Shown here: one piece after another, positions 27,421 through 38,350 of the stretch
Numbering within the stretch: the first letter of the stretch is position 1
Layout of the letters: each line of letters begins with the position of its first letter
Source of the DNA: Prorocentrum cordatum
Taxonomy: Eukaryota; Sar; Dinophyceae; Prorocentrales; Prorocentraceae
DNA length: 57,500 bases
Assembly: GCA_963575745.1 (NCBI GenBank)
Contig: CAUYUJ010004969.1
Coordinates: 454,317-511,816, forward strand
Reading direction: 5' to 3'
Translations under genes and position numbers: made by a program
Notes under the pieces: model-generated
Told to the model about the DNA's origin: nothing
Databases searched by the model: none
Seen by the model: the letters and a program-made list of their open reading frames with translations, nothing else

Positions 27421-27807
27421 GTTTTACCAACAACACGGATCCGGCAGTGCAAGACCCGAGGCAAAAACAGGGAGAAACAGGCAACGGCCACTGTCAGCTA
27501 TACAAGACAAGGGCCGCTGTTGGGTGGGGGGCACGGGGCGATGGTCAGGGCGAACGGGCTGTACCAAATCCGCCCCCGTGCCAAGCCAGCCCACCAAATG
27601 GCGACCCCCCTGTGCCACTGTCGCCGCAGAGGGAGCATTACCTCCATCGCTCCACGGTCGTGGCACAGGGGGACGCCGTCAACACGCAGAGGTGACAAGG
27701 ACGGCCACAGGGACCCCAGTTCGAGCCCGCTGCAAGCGTCAAGCTGCAGCGGTGAAGGGGGGGGGGGCGGGGCGACGGTCGGGGTGAACAGGCAGACGCG
27801 AGCCCAC

Positions 27808-28075
27808 CGTCTTCTCCTCCTCCTCCTCCTCCTCTTCTCCTCCTCCTCCTCCTCCTCTCCTCCTTCCTCCTCCTCCTCCTCCCTCTTCCTCCTCCTCCTC
27901 CTCCTCCTCCCTCCTCCTCCTCCCTCCTCCTCCTCCTCCTCTCCCCTCCTTTCCTCTTCCTCCCCCTCCTCCTCCTCCTCCTCCTCCCCCTCCTTTCCTC
28001 TTCCTCCCCCTCCTCCTCCTCCTCCTCTTCCTCCTCCCCTTCCTCCTCCTTTTCGTCCTCCCTCTCCTCCTCCTG
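27808..28075 (+). repeat. TCC-type polypyrimidine tract
   Basis: About 270 bp almost purely pyrimidine. Confidence 0.93.
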
Positions 28076-28219
28076 GAACCTCGATGCTCTTGGCTTGAAG
28101 GACCTGGCCCTCGCGGAGTCGGGCTCTGTACCCATGGGGCTTCTCTCCCCGGCAGCTCTTCGCTCGAGGCTGCCTCTTCACGGCCCCGGGGCCCCGCGGA
28201 TGGCCCCGGTGAGCCAGCA

Positions 28220-28450
28220 ACGGGCGGCCAAAACCGAACACGAACACGACGAGCACGAACACGAACACGAACACGACGACGACATCGACGGCGACAACGA
28301 CAACGACGACGACGACCACGGAAACGACAACGAAGGCGACCGCGAGACGAACACGGGCGGCCAAAACCTAGGCCTCGCGGGAAGAGCACGAAGACGACCA
28401 CGGAAGCGACAACGACAGACGACAACGACCACGAGCGCGACGACGACGAG
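28220..28450 (+). repeat. ACG/GAAC-rich repeat tract
   Basis: Degenerate CGAACACGAACACGACGACG units. Two GGCGGCCAAAACC elements occur within and just before it. Confidence 0.7.
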
Positions 28451-28591
28451 CGGCGCCGGCGCTCTGCCGGGCGCGCCCCCCTTCGGCGGCGGCGGGCCCG
28501 CCGCGCCGGCAGCGCGGGGGCGCGCGCCCGGCGGCCGAAGGGCCCCGGCCAAGGAGCCCGAGGAAGCCGGGCCCGTGTCCTGCACGGGGAT

Positions 28592-28882
28592 CTTAACTGC
28601 CCCGATACGCAACACGCAGCACGTCCCGTGCTCAAGACGTCCGTGTCAATACGTTGCGTGTTGCTCCACGCATTGGACCACGTTTTGGCGAATGTACCGC
28701 GTCGGACCTACGTTGAGTTCCGTATCGCGCCAACTCCACACGTGGGCTGAAAACGTAGGTCCGACGCGGTACGTTCGTCAAAGCGTGGTCCAATGCGCGG
28801 AGCCCACACGCAACGTATTGGCACGGACGTCTTGAACACGGGACGTGTTGCGTTTCAAAACGCGCGTATCGAGGCAACTAAG
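28592..28882. mobile_element. Fold-back element family 3, copy 1
   Basis: 291-bp inverted repeat. The left arm, from CTTAACTGCCCCGATACGCA, pairs almost throughout with the right arm ending GTATCGAGGCAACTAAG; the loop lies around 28725-28755. The terminal CTTA/TAAG may include a TA target duplication. No ORF. Confidence 0.85.
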
Positions 28883-28937
28883 ATGGGGACGCCTCGGGCG
28901 CTGCTCTAAACTGAGCCCCTCGGGCGGGCGGTCACGG

Positions 28938-29072
28938 GGGTCCCCTGAACCCTCAACCCTAACACGAAAGCCCTAAACCCCCAAACCCTCGGGAAGGTTG
29001 TAATGGGGGGGTCCCCTAAACCCTACATCCTATATCCTAAACGCTAAACCCAGAACCCTAAATCCTAAACCC
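28938..29072 (+). repeat. Degenerate telomere-type CCCTAAA repeats, interstitial
   Basis: About ten variants of CCCTAAA (CCCTGAA, CCCTCAA, CCCTAACA, CCCTAAACCC, CCTATAT, ATCCTAAA, CCCTAAAT). The TTTAGGG telomere type is known from dinoflagellates. Flanked by CCCCTCGGGCGGG on both sides. Confidence 0.7.
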
Positions 29073-29421
29073 TACACCCCTCGGGCGGGTGGCAGCGGGA
29101 GGTGGCCCAAATGAGCGACGACTGGAAGCGGTTCTCACGCGAGGTGGCACAGCGACCTTGCGCGGTGGCTTACGCGGGCCACCAGCGCGGCAAGCCACAA
29201 TGGAGACGAGGGCGCTCACGCGCGACCTTGCGCGGGCAGCTTGCGCGCCGACGCGAAGTCGCTGAAGACGAGCCCCTTTTCTTGCGTCGCTCAAGTGAGG
29301 AAGGCCCTAAACGGGCCCCTTTAGGGCCCCCTTTGGAGCCAGCTGGTGCCCAAGAGGGGCCCTACAGGGCCTCTGCAGGGCCTTCTTCTTCACCCCCCGA
29401 TGTGGGTCACCCTCCGTTGCT

Positions 29422-29500
29422 TAGGGGGCCACATGTGACCCCTACCCCTCCCCCTCAGAAATCGTGGGGGGTAGGGGTAGGGTTCACATGTGGCCCCCTA
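29422..29500. mobile_element. Hairpin MITE family 2, copy 2 (short form)
   Basis: TAGGGGGCCACATGTGACCC at the left and its complement at the right, only 79 bp, keeping CAGAAATCGTGGGGG. Corresponds to copy 1 with one arm collapsed. Confidence 0.8.
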
Positions 29501-29659
29501 TTGCTACTCGCCCGATCCCCGGCTCTTTCACGGCGCCCGTCTGGGTCCGTTTCTCGAGCTGCGTCCGGCCGTGGCGGCGCGGGGCGCCCAAGAAGCCGAG
29601 CATGGCCCCGACCTCGCCCGTCGGGCTGGAAGAACAAACCGGCAGACACGCGACTTCTC

Positions 29660-29797
29660 GGTGGTCCGCGCGGATCTCTTGGATCGGTGCTGGATCCCCT
29701 TCCCTGGCGCGCAGAGCGTGCCAGGGGGCGGCGCCAGGGGCGCCGCCAAGAGGGCCCAGACACCGATCGAGGCAATCCGCGCGGAACACCAAAAGTT
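29660..29797. mobile_element. MITE-like family 5, copy 1
   Basis: Ends GTCCGCGCGGATCTCTTGGA and CAATCCGCGCGGAAC are inverted. The centre has CTGGCGCGCAGAGCGTGCCA and GGCGCCAGGGGCGCCGCCAA. Related to 44828-44962; a fragment of one end is at 45107-45150. Confidence 0.7.
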
Positions 29798-29818
29798 CAT
29801 CGGCAAACCAAAAGCTGA

Positions 29819-30217
29819 CTCCTCCTCCTCCTCCTCCTCCTCTTCCTCCTCCTCCCAATCTTCTCCTCCTCCTCCTCCTCCTCTTCCTCCTCCTCCTCTG
29901 CTCCTCCTCCTCCTCCTCCTGCTCCTCCTCTCTCCTCCTCTGCTCCTCCTTCTCCTCTTCCTCCTCCTCCTCCTCCTTCTCCTCCGCCTCCTCCTCCCCT
30001 CCTCTTATTCCTCTCTCCTCCTCCTCATCCCCTTCCTCCTCCTCCTCCTCCACCTCCTCCTCCTCTTCTTCTTCTCCCCTTCCGTCCATCCTCCCTCCTC
30101 CCTTTCTCCTCCTCCATCCTCCTCCTCCTTCTCCTCCTCCTCCTCTTTCCTCCTCCTCCTCCTCCTCCTCCTCCTCCTCCCCTCCTCCTCCTCCTCCTCC
30201 TCCTCCTCCTCCTCCTC

Positions 30218-30248
<31 letters not shown>

Positions 30249-30300
30249 TCTTCTTCCTCCTCCTCGTTCTCGTCCTCGTCCTCGTCCTCCTCCTCGTTTC
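29819..30300 (+). repeat. Long TCC-type polypyrimidine tract downstream of exon F
   Basis: About 480 bp of TCC with CTT and CGT variants; ends about 86 bp from the exon F donor (GGA in the sense strand). Confidence 0.95.
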
Positions 30301-30385
30301 CCCATTCATCTTCGGCGGGCGAAAAGCTAACTCGTGCCCGTTCCCTCCTCGAGGCCTGCCCCTCCCCCTCCCCAGCCCCGCGCGC

Positions 30386-30455
30386 GGCCTCGGCCTGCTC
30401 GACGGCCAGGGCGTAGTACTCCTTCTGGGATGTGGAGGTCAGGCGGAGACCGGAC
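30386..30455 (-). CDS. Exon F of the split membrane-protein gene
   Basis: 70 nt. The first G completes the arginine codon of exon E (AG|G), then 23 codons including SGLRLTSTSQKEYYALAV and ending EQAEA. The acceptor is GACAGAG|GTCCGG and the donor GAGGCC|GCGCGC (GC). 21 of 23 codons end in G or C. The exon sits between two long GGA/TCC tracts, about 30 bp and 85 bp away. Confidence 0.78.
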
Positions 30456-30488
30456 CTCTGTCAGGAAGGGGTTGCGGGGTGGCAACGG

Positions 30489-31033
30489 GCTCCTCCTCAT
30501 CCCACCCAACCTCCTCCTGGTCCTCCTCCTCCTCCTCCTCCTTTTCCTCCTCCTCCTCCTCCTCCTATTCCTCCTTCTCCTCCTCCTCCTCTCCTTTCCG
30601 CCTCCTCCTCCTCCTCCTCCTCCTCCTCCTCCTCCTCTTATTCCTCCTCCTCATCCTCCCTCCTACTCCTCTCCTCATCCTCCTCCTTCTCCAACCTCCT
30701 CCCCTCCTTCCTCTTCCTCCTTCCCCTTTCCGCTCCTCTTTCTCCTCTCCTCCTCCTTTCTTCCTCCTCCTGCCTCCTCCTCCTCTCTCCACCTCCTCTC
30801 CACCCCCTCCTTCACCCTCCTTCTTTTCCTCCTGTCCTCTCCTCCTCCTCCCTCTTCCTTCCTTCCGCCTCCTCCTCCTCTCATTCCTCGTCCTCCTCAT
30901 CCTTCCTCCTATCCTCCTCCCTCCTTCTCCTCCTCCTCCTCCTCCTCGTCCTCCTCTTCCTCCTCTTCCTTTTCTTCTTTCTCCTCCTCCTCCTTCTCCT
31001 CCTCCCTTTCCTCCTCCTCTTCCTCCTTCTACC
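30489..31033 (+). repeat. Long TCC-type polypyrimidine tract upstream of exon F
   Basis: About 545 bp of TCC/CTT-type repeat, starting about 34 bp before the exon F acceptor (GGA in the sense strand). Confidence 0.95.
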
Positions 31034-31396
31034 GAACGCTTGCGGACCTTGGCCGACTCTGCTGCTAATGGCACGACCACCCCCGCAGGTGTTGGCCCAC
31101 TCCGGTCCGCAGGTGTTGGCCGGGATACTATTGTTTGATGCGATAGCACAACCCCAAATCTAATATCCAGCAAGGGGCTCATCTACTCGTTCGCTGCCCA
31201 AGCCGCCCCCGCCCAGCCTCTTCTCGCAGGTGAAGACAGCGTCCACCTGGACGCAGCTGGCATACTCATTTCTGAATGATCTTGCTCCCTACGTGCATTT
31301 TTTCTGTTAGACCTCGTGCTTAAGAGTGAAGTGGAACCGACCATGCGGAAATTGACATGAACTGTCTTGTCCATGCCGCAGTCCACCGCCAATGCC

Positions 31397-31540
31397 TGCT
31401 CATCCTCCTCTTTCCACCTCCTCCTCTTCCTCTTCCTCCCGCCGCCTCCTCCTCCTCTTCGCTCACTCCTCCGTCCTCGTCCCTCCTCGTCCCACCTCCT
31501 CCTCCTCTTCCTCCTCCTCCACCCTCATCGTCGTTTCGTC
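31397..31540 (+). repeat. TCC-type polypyrimidine tract
   Basis: TCCTCCTCTTCC-type units with CGTCC interruptions. Confidence 0.88.
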
Positions 31541-31559
31541 TCCTCGTCCGTAAGCAGTC

Positions 31560-33080
31560 AAGATCAATTCCGTAGTCATTGTGGTTCATGGGATAGACCC
31601 GTCCGACAGTGGAGAGGAAAAGGCTTTGGCCGCTGTCAGCAGTACGCGTTGCTGCAGAATTACCTGTTTACAAGGTTGTTATATTGCACTTCAGCGCCGC
31701 CTACGTACATCTTGTTGGCAATTGGCTTCCAGAAGCGCCGCAAGCTTGATGACCAAGCTCGTCGAAGCGAGCGTCGTCACGTCACATCGCATACATCACA
31801 TATACGGGACATCAGGAACGAGTTAAGTAGTATGGGGTGACATGCGGTGTTGGGCGAGAGAACGGCGCACTTGTTCCTCTGACATAGGCCGCGCAACAGC
31901 GCGGCGTCACATAAGGCGCGTGTGGTTTGAACCAGGACGGCAAGAGGGCATGCATCCGGCTCCCCGGACGCCCCCTTTGAACATCGGAGAGAGGGAACAC
32001 GCCGTAGCACTCAGCGGCCCTATGCGGGTTCACGGCGCGCACTAAAACAAAAGAGTGCTTCAGACAAAACGGCCTGAAAGAGGTCAAGCTCTGACAACAC
32101 CAGAGACTACCGAGGCCAGGAGTGAGACCAGTCGGACCCATCCCCCCAACATTCGGCAACAGGGTGCCGAAACAACCACACAGACCAGGCGCCTGGAGGT
32201 CCTCGCCGACAAGCCTGGGCACATCTGTTCGCTTTATTGAATGCTCGATCCCAAGCGGCATTTCGACGACTGGCTCAGTGTAGGGCCGACAGGACGCGCC
32301 TGCAAAATCACTGCACGCGCACTACTGTGGCGATCTGCGGACAATGGATCGCCAAAACAAAGTACCTGACTCGCTCAGTATCTTACCTTTGGGCCTTTCG
32401 ATTTCGCATCAATGCGGCTTTTTGCTTGAACGATCGATTTGGACATCATTCTTGAACGAAGCGTTTCCAACCGTCACGTCCCAAATCCAGCCCCTCTCGA
32501 AAATCCATCTTGTATGACCATATGCGGTTACATCCCAAGTGCCATTCCAGTGTGTAATATTGACAATACGTATACCCGTGATCAAACGCATCCAACGCAT
32601 GCGACCAAGCACGGGGCGCTCAGTCGGGATATTTCAATCCTTGCTGGATAACGATTTGCATGCCGCTTCCGCATCGATAGTTGCGGATACCCAAATAGCC
32701 AGACCGCCTACTTCCCTCGCGCCACGTTGAGCTTTGGGGACCGTGGACTGGCCCGTAGCCCATGTCGCGTACGACGCGCGGGGTATGCCGCGTTCAACTT
32801 GTGAGGAGCCGCTGCGGCTCCCGCTGCGTAGCTGGACCTACTCTGAAGCCGAAAGTGATGTGCAGATGCCGTCGCAAAACAATACGACGGACTCGCCGTT
32901 GGGCGGGTCTCCTCGCCGAAGTAGACTTGCTCCTTGGATGCCGTGGCCCTGCGTCTCATCGTCCTCGCCGACATCGGCTTTGCGATGCCCTGAGTCGCTG
33001 TGAACGTCTACCTCGCCCGTGGGGCGCACGCGAGAACGGGTTATCCTCTCGGGGTCGCTGATCAGTTTGAAGGGGCCCTG
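31560..33080. other. Intronic stretch without recognised features
   Basis: Mixed composition, lower GC than the surroundings around 32.0-32.7 kb. No tandem repeat, transposon end or convincing coding block was found. Confidence 0.4.
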
Positions 33081-33084
33081 GGAC

Positions 33085-33230
33085 GCACAAATAAATACAC
33101 ACAGATAACCGGATTCCCCATATTTTCCCATATTATTTGGTTTTCTGTCTTCCCCCCGCTTCCCATAGTTTCCCATACTTTCTGGGGAATCGACGGTTCA
33201 TTGTGTCTGTGTTTTTTCCCCTCCTGACAG
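33085..33230 (+). repeat. Low-complexity TTCCCAT repeats and family 9 fragment, copy 2
   Basis: Several TTCCCATA units (33118-33180) followed by CTGGGGAATCGACGGTTCAT and TGTGTCTGTG, as at 255-310. Confidence 0.6.
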
Positions 33231-34104
33231 TTTCCTCGGTGCAGCGTGCGAGTGGCGCGTGCGGATGTCGATGGCCGCGTAGACCGTCAACCAGCTTCTG
33301 AGGACGACCGCGCGGACCAGGGCTGCACGGAGGCTCGCTGCCCCGGCCCCCCCAGGTGCGTCACTGTGTTCGGGGCGCTTGCGGGTCTGAGAAATGTGAT
33401 CGATTCGCCCTGATCCGTAGTCGCATCCCCGGTGCCACTCTCTGCGGGAGGCGCAGTTTGTGCGCGTGTGTTGGCTGCGTTTGCACTCGCCAAACGCATG
33501 CGCGACCCGCCGAATATTGTTGCCAAGGTCGTCTCGGGATCCTGCCATATCGATGTCGCCCACGCGCGTGGGCGCGATTGGGCGGGGGCCGAATTGCAGT
33601 TCGGCCTCGGAGCCCGAAAGATTCAGACCGATGGCTCGCGATGTGGTGCGCAGAAGCGCCGATGCACATCGCGCGCAATGTCGGCTTTCGGCGCGCTGAG
33701 AGACGCCTGGCAGGGCGCGCGGCACCTGGGCGCTTTCTGCTGGAAGCGTGCAGCAGACCAAGCGAGATTCCTTTCCCTTCGCTGCCGCCAGTTCCTCATG
33801 TGTCAGAATTTCAGGGGATGCATTGTCGGCGGCCGCGTGTGCCGTGAGCTGTTCGAGATGGCGGGCCGCCTCGCAAGCGAGCGGTCGCAGCGATGGGCGG
33901 AGGGCGGCGCCGGAGCAAATTTCGATGTCAAACGCATCGGCGTATATGGATCCTCCGAATGTAGCTGCTAATCGGCTGGTTCGCGCTGGCGCGTCATCCG
34001 CGCCTTCCACATATTTCGCTCGCGCGCGTGTCTAGAAGCCGTTGCATTAGAGTCTTCCGACGGATCATGCATCAACGCGTGCGCTGTCGGTCCACATCGT
34101 CAGA

Positions 34105-35412
34105 TCAATTTGAGAGCGCCTCGCTCTGTCCCTCTGGGTCCTCCGCGATGTCTGCTCTTGTAAGTGCATCATCCTCTTTGCCGGCTGCTGCGCGTTTTGC
34201 TGCCGTCAACGAGCATGCGCGCGTGGTGGCGGCGCCCCCCTTCCCGAGAGAATGCGCCATTTTGCAATTGAGAGTCGCTTTCGCCGCGTCAGCAGTTCTT
34301 CGCAATTCTACGCGCTTGCCCTTTTCGTCTCCATCCAGATGGCAGTCCCCAAACATTTGCTCGGGCAGGTCTCCGCGCCAGTCGCCGTCGTCGTCCATCG
34401 CTAACGCACGCGCGCGCTGATCAAGGATCATGATGGAGGGGGTGCGATGGGCTTCGTAGTCATAGACGGTACTTGGCGCATGTCTCTGGGTCGCTCGTCG
34501 CTCCAATTCTCGGGTCGCCGCTGTCCTTGCAGATTGGCGGCGGACGACCATCGCTATGGCCAAATGGAATTGGCGTTTCAGGCTCGTGCCTGAGTCCAGG
34601 CCCGTCCATCTTTGACGGGGGATCAAGGTTGCCGTGGGAATTCGCGAGATCCTCGTCAAAACCTGAGGCGCGACTGGAGAATTCAATCGCTGGACGAAAC
34701 AAGCGTGGGCAAAACTGGTGACGCCTGGAACTTGTAGCCCGGCGCCTTCAGATTCAGTGGCGAAGCCCAGGGCCCACCTCGTTATGGCGATGTCTGGGCT
34801 TGCAACTCGACGCACGCGTGACAGGGGGATGTGCGCGACGCTCTTGGCAAGTGCCCCTAAACATACTTTTCTGCGATTTGATAAAAATTCCGCATATGGC
34901 ATGGCAATGCCAAGATGGCTCTTGGATTCAGACTGCTGACCGTCGTGACTGCGCCCGGAGATTATGGCTGGCCCTCCTGGCCCAAGGTTGGAAGCGGCGG
35001 ATGGCGCCGATCGTGCGGCCGCGTCGTCCGCGCCAATTTCTCCCGCGGAAAAAATTTGCGCATTGCGCGCGTCGGGCGCCCGGGCGCTAGGCCGCAACGT
35101 CGCGGGGGTCCACTTTTGCAGCGAGGTGTCCGCGCTCAGGCTCATCTCTGAGCACCTGATAGCGCCCAGTCCAGCCGCCGCGGTTGTCCTTCGTCGCGGC
35201 GGGTCCGCGATCAGCGCGAGCTCGCAGAGCGCGGCTTTCTTGGCGACATCTGTGGCTCGTGCCGTGGCCTCCCGGCGCGCGTCGCGGGCGCGCCGCTCGC
35301 GCCCGCGCCCCGGAGACTCGCGAGTCCCCGGGGGGTCGGGGGCGCGCAGGTCAGGCAGCGCGGCTGCAAATCGACGGGCATGGGCCTGATGTGGGAGCGC
35401 TCCGCAATGCAA
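34105..35412 (-). other. Open frame of 435 codons, doubtful
   Basis: No simple repeat underlies it. Parts have ordinary protein-like composition (near the C terminus, MDDDGDWRGDLPEQMFGD and charged helical text), but arginine/alanine-rich stretches look non-coding. A second open frame, 34010-33198 on the same strand, begins with a similarly plausible 90 residues. No domain recognised. These may be remnants of a decayed gene or a chance result of high GC. Confidence 0.2.
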
Positions 35413-35636
35413 AATGATTCGGGCGTGGCCCCGTAGAGGCGCCGCCGGGGATCTGCAGCGGCCGCAGATCGAGATCGCTCGGGCGCCCGGCGTCGGGGGC
35501 CCTCAGGGCCCGGACGGGGAGGACGGCGGATGGCCCTAGGGCCATTGGCCGCGCGCGCGGGCGCCGGTCAGTAGCGCGCCGGGCGCGGGCGAGCAGGCGC
35601 GGGGCGAAGCGCGTGCCCGGGCGGCGCAATGGGGCA

Positions 35637-35754
35637 GCTGAAATAAGGAACGCCGCAGAAGGAATTAACGGAGCCCGTTACGCGCGTCAGAAGTGCCCGC
35701 GGGCGCGCGACGGGGGGGCATCGAGCCCCTACCCAAGCGGTTCCTTATCTCAGC
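35637..35754. mobile_element. Short element with 15-bp terminal inverted repeats
   Basis: GCTGAAATAAGGAAC (35637-35651) and GTTCCTTATCTCAGC (35740-35754) are inverted with one mismatch and enclose about 90 bp. The AT-rich insertion sits at its right end. Confidence 0.5.
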
Positions 35755-35972
35755 GTCTTGGCTGACCAATTTTAAAAACATCAATTAAAATCATTAATCA
35801 TCATAATTACCTCAAAAAATCTGCACAGATAAAAACACATCATATTCATTAATAAATTCTCAATAACAATCTCAATCTCATTATAATAAACATCTCAAAA
35901 TCATATCTAAATACCAAATAAGTTGAAAAATGAACACCCAAGAGATACAATTATAACTCAGCGTCTTGGCTG
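35749..35972. mobile_element. AT-rich, G-poor 192-bp insertion with 16-bp target duplication
   Basis: CTCAGCGTCTTGGCTG occurs at 35749-35764 and 35957-35972. Between them lie 192 bp composed almost only of A, T and C on the plus strand (fewer than ten G), in a region otherwise very rich in G and C. No ORF. Could be an insertion of organellar or other foreign AT-rich DNA, or a non-autonomous element. Confidence 0.75.
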
Positions 35973-38118
35973 CGGGCCTCGCGCGGCCCCCCGCCCGCGC
36001 CGGGGGCGCAGCCGCTGTCCGCGACCCAGCGCGCGGGCTTCGGGCGCTCGGGGCAGCCCGAGCGGCCGGCCGCCAGCAGAGCGGGCGCCCAGGGGTTTTC
36101 GCTGCGCGGAGGCTTCTGGAAGTGCACCCCGCAGCGCCTTGCTGGGCCTCGCACCTCGCCCTGGAAAAGCTATCCATCTCGTCTCCCAATGCGTGCGCCG
36201 CGAAGATCTTCCGGAGCTCATTCGCAGGTCGTCGTCGAGCATCCGCGACCTCGCGCGTTGCCCTGCGATCCGGGCGCAAGACTTCGCAGGCCAGCGCCCG
36301 GCGGCCCGTCGCTGCGCGGGTGGCGGAAGGGGGGGGGGGGGCGGCGCGAACTTCCGTGGATCTGACCTGCCATTCAACAGTGCGTGGCCCGCGTCGGCTG
36401 GGCGTTCGCGCCGCCTGCCGCCTGTTCGCGGCGCCGCGCATGTCTTAAACGTGATCTTCCCATTTGGTCGTGCTGCGCCTGGGGGGAACTTTCGGCGCCT
36501 GCGGTCCGCCGCTGGCCCTGGTCGACCCCGCGCTGCGCTCCCAAGCCGCGGAGTCCGCCAGAGGGAAGTCGGCGCCGCCCCAGGCGGCGCTGTTTTCGAT
36601 CCCAGGCCACCCGCCGCGACGATGAGGTGGCGGGCGGGGCTGGTCTGTCGAACTCCAGCGGAGTCGATGAAAAAGGGCATCTTCGTGGGGGGCGGGGGCC
36701 GCCTCGCCCCGCGAGTCCACGCTAGGCAGGGCGCCCCCTGCGCCCGCGACGGATGCCCCCGCGGGAAGGCGCCTGGGCCAGGCGGCCCTCGCGCAGTCGA
36801 TCGGCCGGGGGAGACCGGTGAGATCAACGCCTGGCGCGCCCAGGTGCGTTCCAGGAAGGGCGCGCCGACGGCGCGGGCCGGCGCCCCTCGGGCAGGGGCT
36901 CGGGCGCCCCCAGTCGGAGCGCGCAGCCCCGCCGATTGGCCGGTTGCGCCGCGAGATTGGCGCGCAAAACTGCGTGGTCGGAGAGGGGCGTCTCCCCGGC
37001 TCTGCGGATGGCGACCAGTCCCGCAATGGTAGCCTGGGTGGCCATCGCGTCGATCTGTGACCTCGTCTTCCCTGCGTGGCCTCGCGGGGCCACTGGCCAT
37101 GGCAGAGGGGAGGGGGTGCCGCGCTAAGAGCGAGGTCCAAGCGGCGACGTCCTTCGGCTCGCCGTGTCTGGGGCTGGGAGCAACTCCGAGTCTGAAACGG
37201 CGTTGGTGGGGTCGTTCAGCGCGTCCGGCCGTCTGCCAAACGGCAGGCGAACTGAGAACAGGCTCGTGATCTGGTCGCTCTTCCGAACTGTGGCCATGAT
37301 GGCGCACCCGTTGACCAGGTTGGAAATGTGAACTAGCTCATAAGTTGGCGGTGGGGCGATGGCGGCCGCGCCGGCCCATCCTTCCTTTGGCCCCCCAAAT
37401 TCGGGCGAGGCTATCACTCGCCGCGCGGGGAACGTGGCAACCCGCGCCCCGGCGTCGCGGTTGGACCTGTGGGTCTGGTGGTCGGGAGACGCGCTCATTG
37501 GCGCTTCCCTGTGTGATGGTGGATCAGTTAGCATGGCTCTCGTAAGGAAGCGTGCCGCGAAGATGCCGCGCGTTCCAGATGACGAGGCTGGGGAGCGTTT
37601 GCCCACTGAGGGCGGAGAGGGGGCCTGGTGACTAGGTCGCTCAAGGTAAAGCTGGCGCACAAGGTGCCCCAGGTGGGACGTGGCCACGGAAACTGGAGCA
37701 TACGCGTCTGTTAAACAAAAAAAACGGGGAGCGCACCTTGGGCATGCTTTCCTCGCGGAGCGCCTGTCCTGGCACTCTGGCGCGGAACGGTTGGGGCACG
37801 GCGTACTGCGGACGGGCCGGGCTCCCCATCCTGAGTCTCGGGGCGCGCGTGGCGTGCGGAGGCGGGAATCTCGCGGCGAGCTGGCTGGCAGCGTCGTTCC
37901 CGAAAATGCTGCGGGCCCGGGGCGCCGCGAGCTGCGCGGGCTTCGGCGCGGACGTGGTCGAGGATGCGCGCCAGGGCCGCAGGGCCAGGATGCGTCGTCC
38001 TGGGAAGGGTGGTCCCCTCTCCCCAGTCCCTGCGGAAAGTGTGTATCCCTTGCTGTGAACACCGGGGCCGAAATGGGTGCCAACGGCGTCGTGGAAACTC
38101 CTGCCCGTTAGGCCTAGC
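35973..38118. other. Very GC-rich intronic stretch
   Basis: Open frames in several registers on both strands (the longest is 35958-37307, minus) reflect the GC content. No recognisable protein text and no simple repeats. Confidence 0.4.
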
Positions 38119-38240
38119 TCCTCCTCCCCCTGCTCCTCCTCCTCCTCCTCCTCCTCCTCCTCCTCCTTTTCCCTCTTTACCTCCTCCTCCTCCTTCTCCT
38201 CCTCCTCCTCCTCTTCCCTGCTCCCTCCCCCCTCCCCGTC
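38119..38240 (+). repeat. TCC-type tract downstream of exon E
   Basis: CTCCTCCTCC with TTTCCCTCTTTACC interruption; its edge is roughly 70-85 bp from the exon E donor (GGA in the sense strand). Confidence 0.92.
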
Positions 38241-38309
38241 TTCCCCCTCGCAGCTCTCCCTTCGCCCCTGCAGCTCCCCCCTTCCCTCGCGCCGCGCGCC
38301 CGCGGGGGC

Positions 38310-38350
38310 CTGGCGTCCGGGTTGTCGTACTCGCCGCACGCGAAGTCCGC
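38310..38350 (-). CDS. Exon E of the split membrane-protein gene
   Basis: 41 nt reading ADFACGEYDNPDA plus AG of a split arginine codon. All 13 whole codons end in G or C. The acceptor is CGGCAG|GCGGAC and the donor GCCAG|GCCCCC (GC). It supplies the last cysteine of the domain. With exon D it gives CCSEHS-ADFACGEYDN. Confidence 0.78.

Noticed and set aside
28095-28200. Possible extra exon (plus-strand LDALGLKDLALAESG or minus-strand VLQAKSIEV)
   Set aside because: Not needed for the exon F to G join, which is already in phase; no matching text in the reconstructed protein.
29780-31163. Long frames in the 29.8-31.1 kb interval
   Set aside because: Translations of TCC tracts; only the 70-nt exon F within them has non-repetitive coding text.
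35958-37307. 449-codon minus-strand frame
   Set aside because: Arg/Pro/Ala-rich, several other registers equally open, no domain; a product of very high GC.
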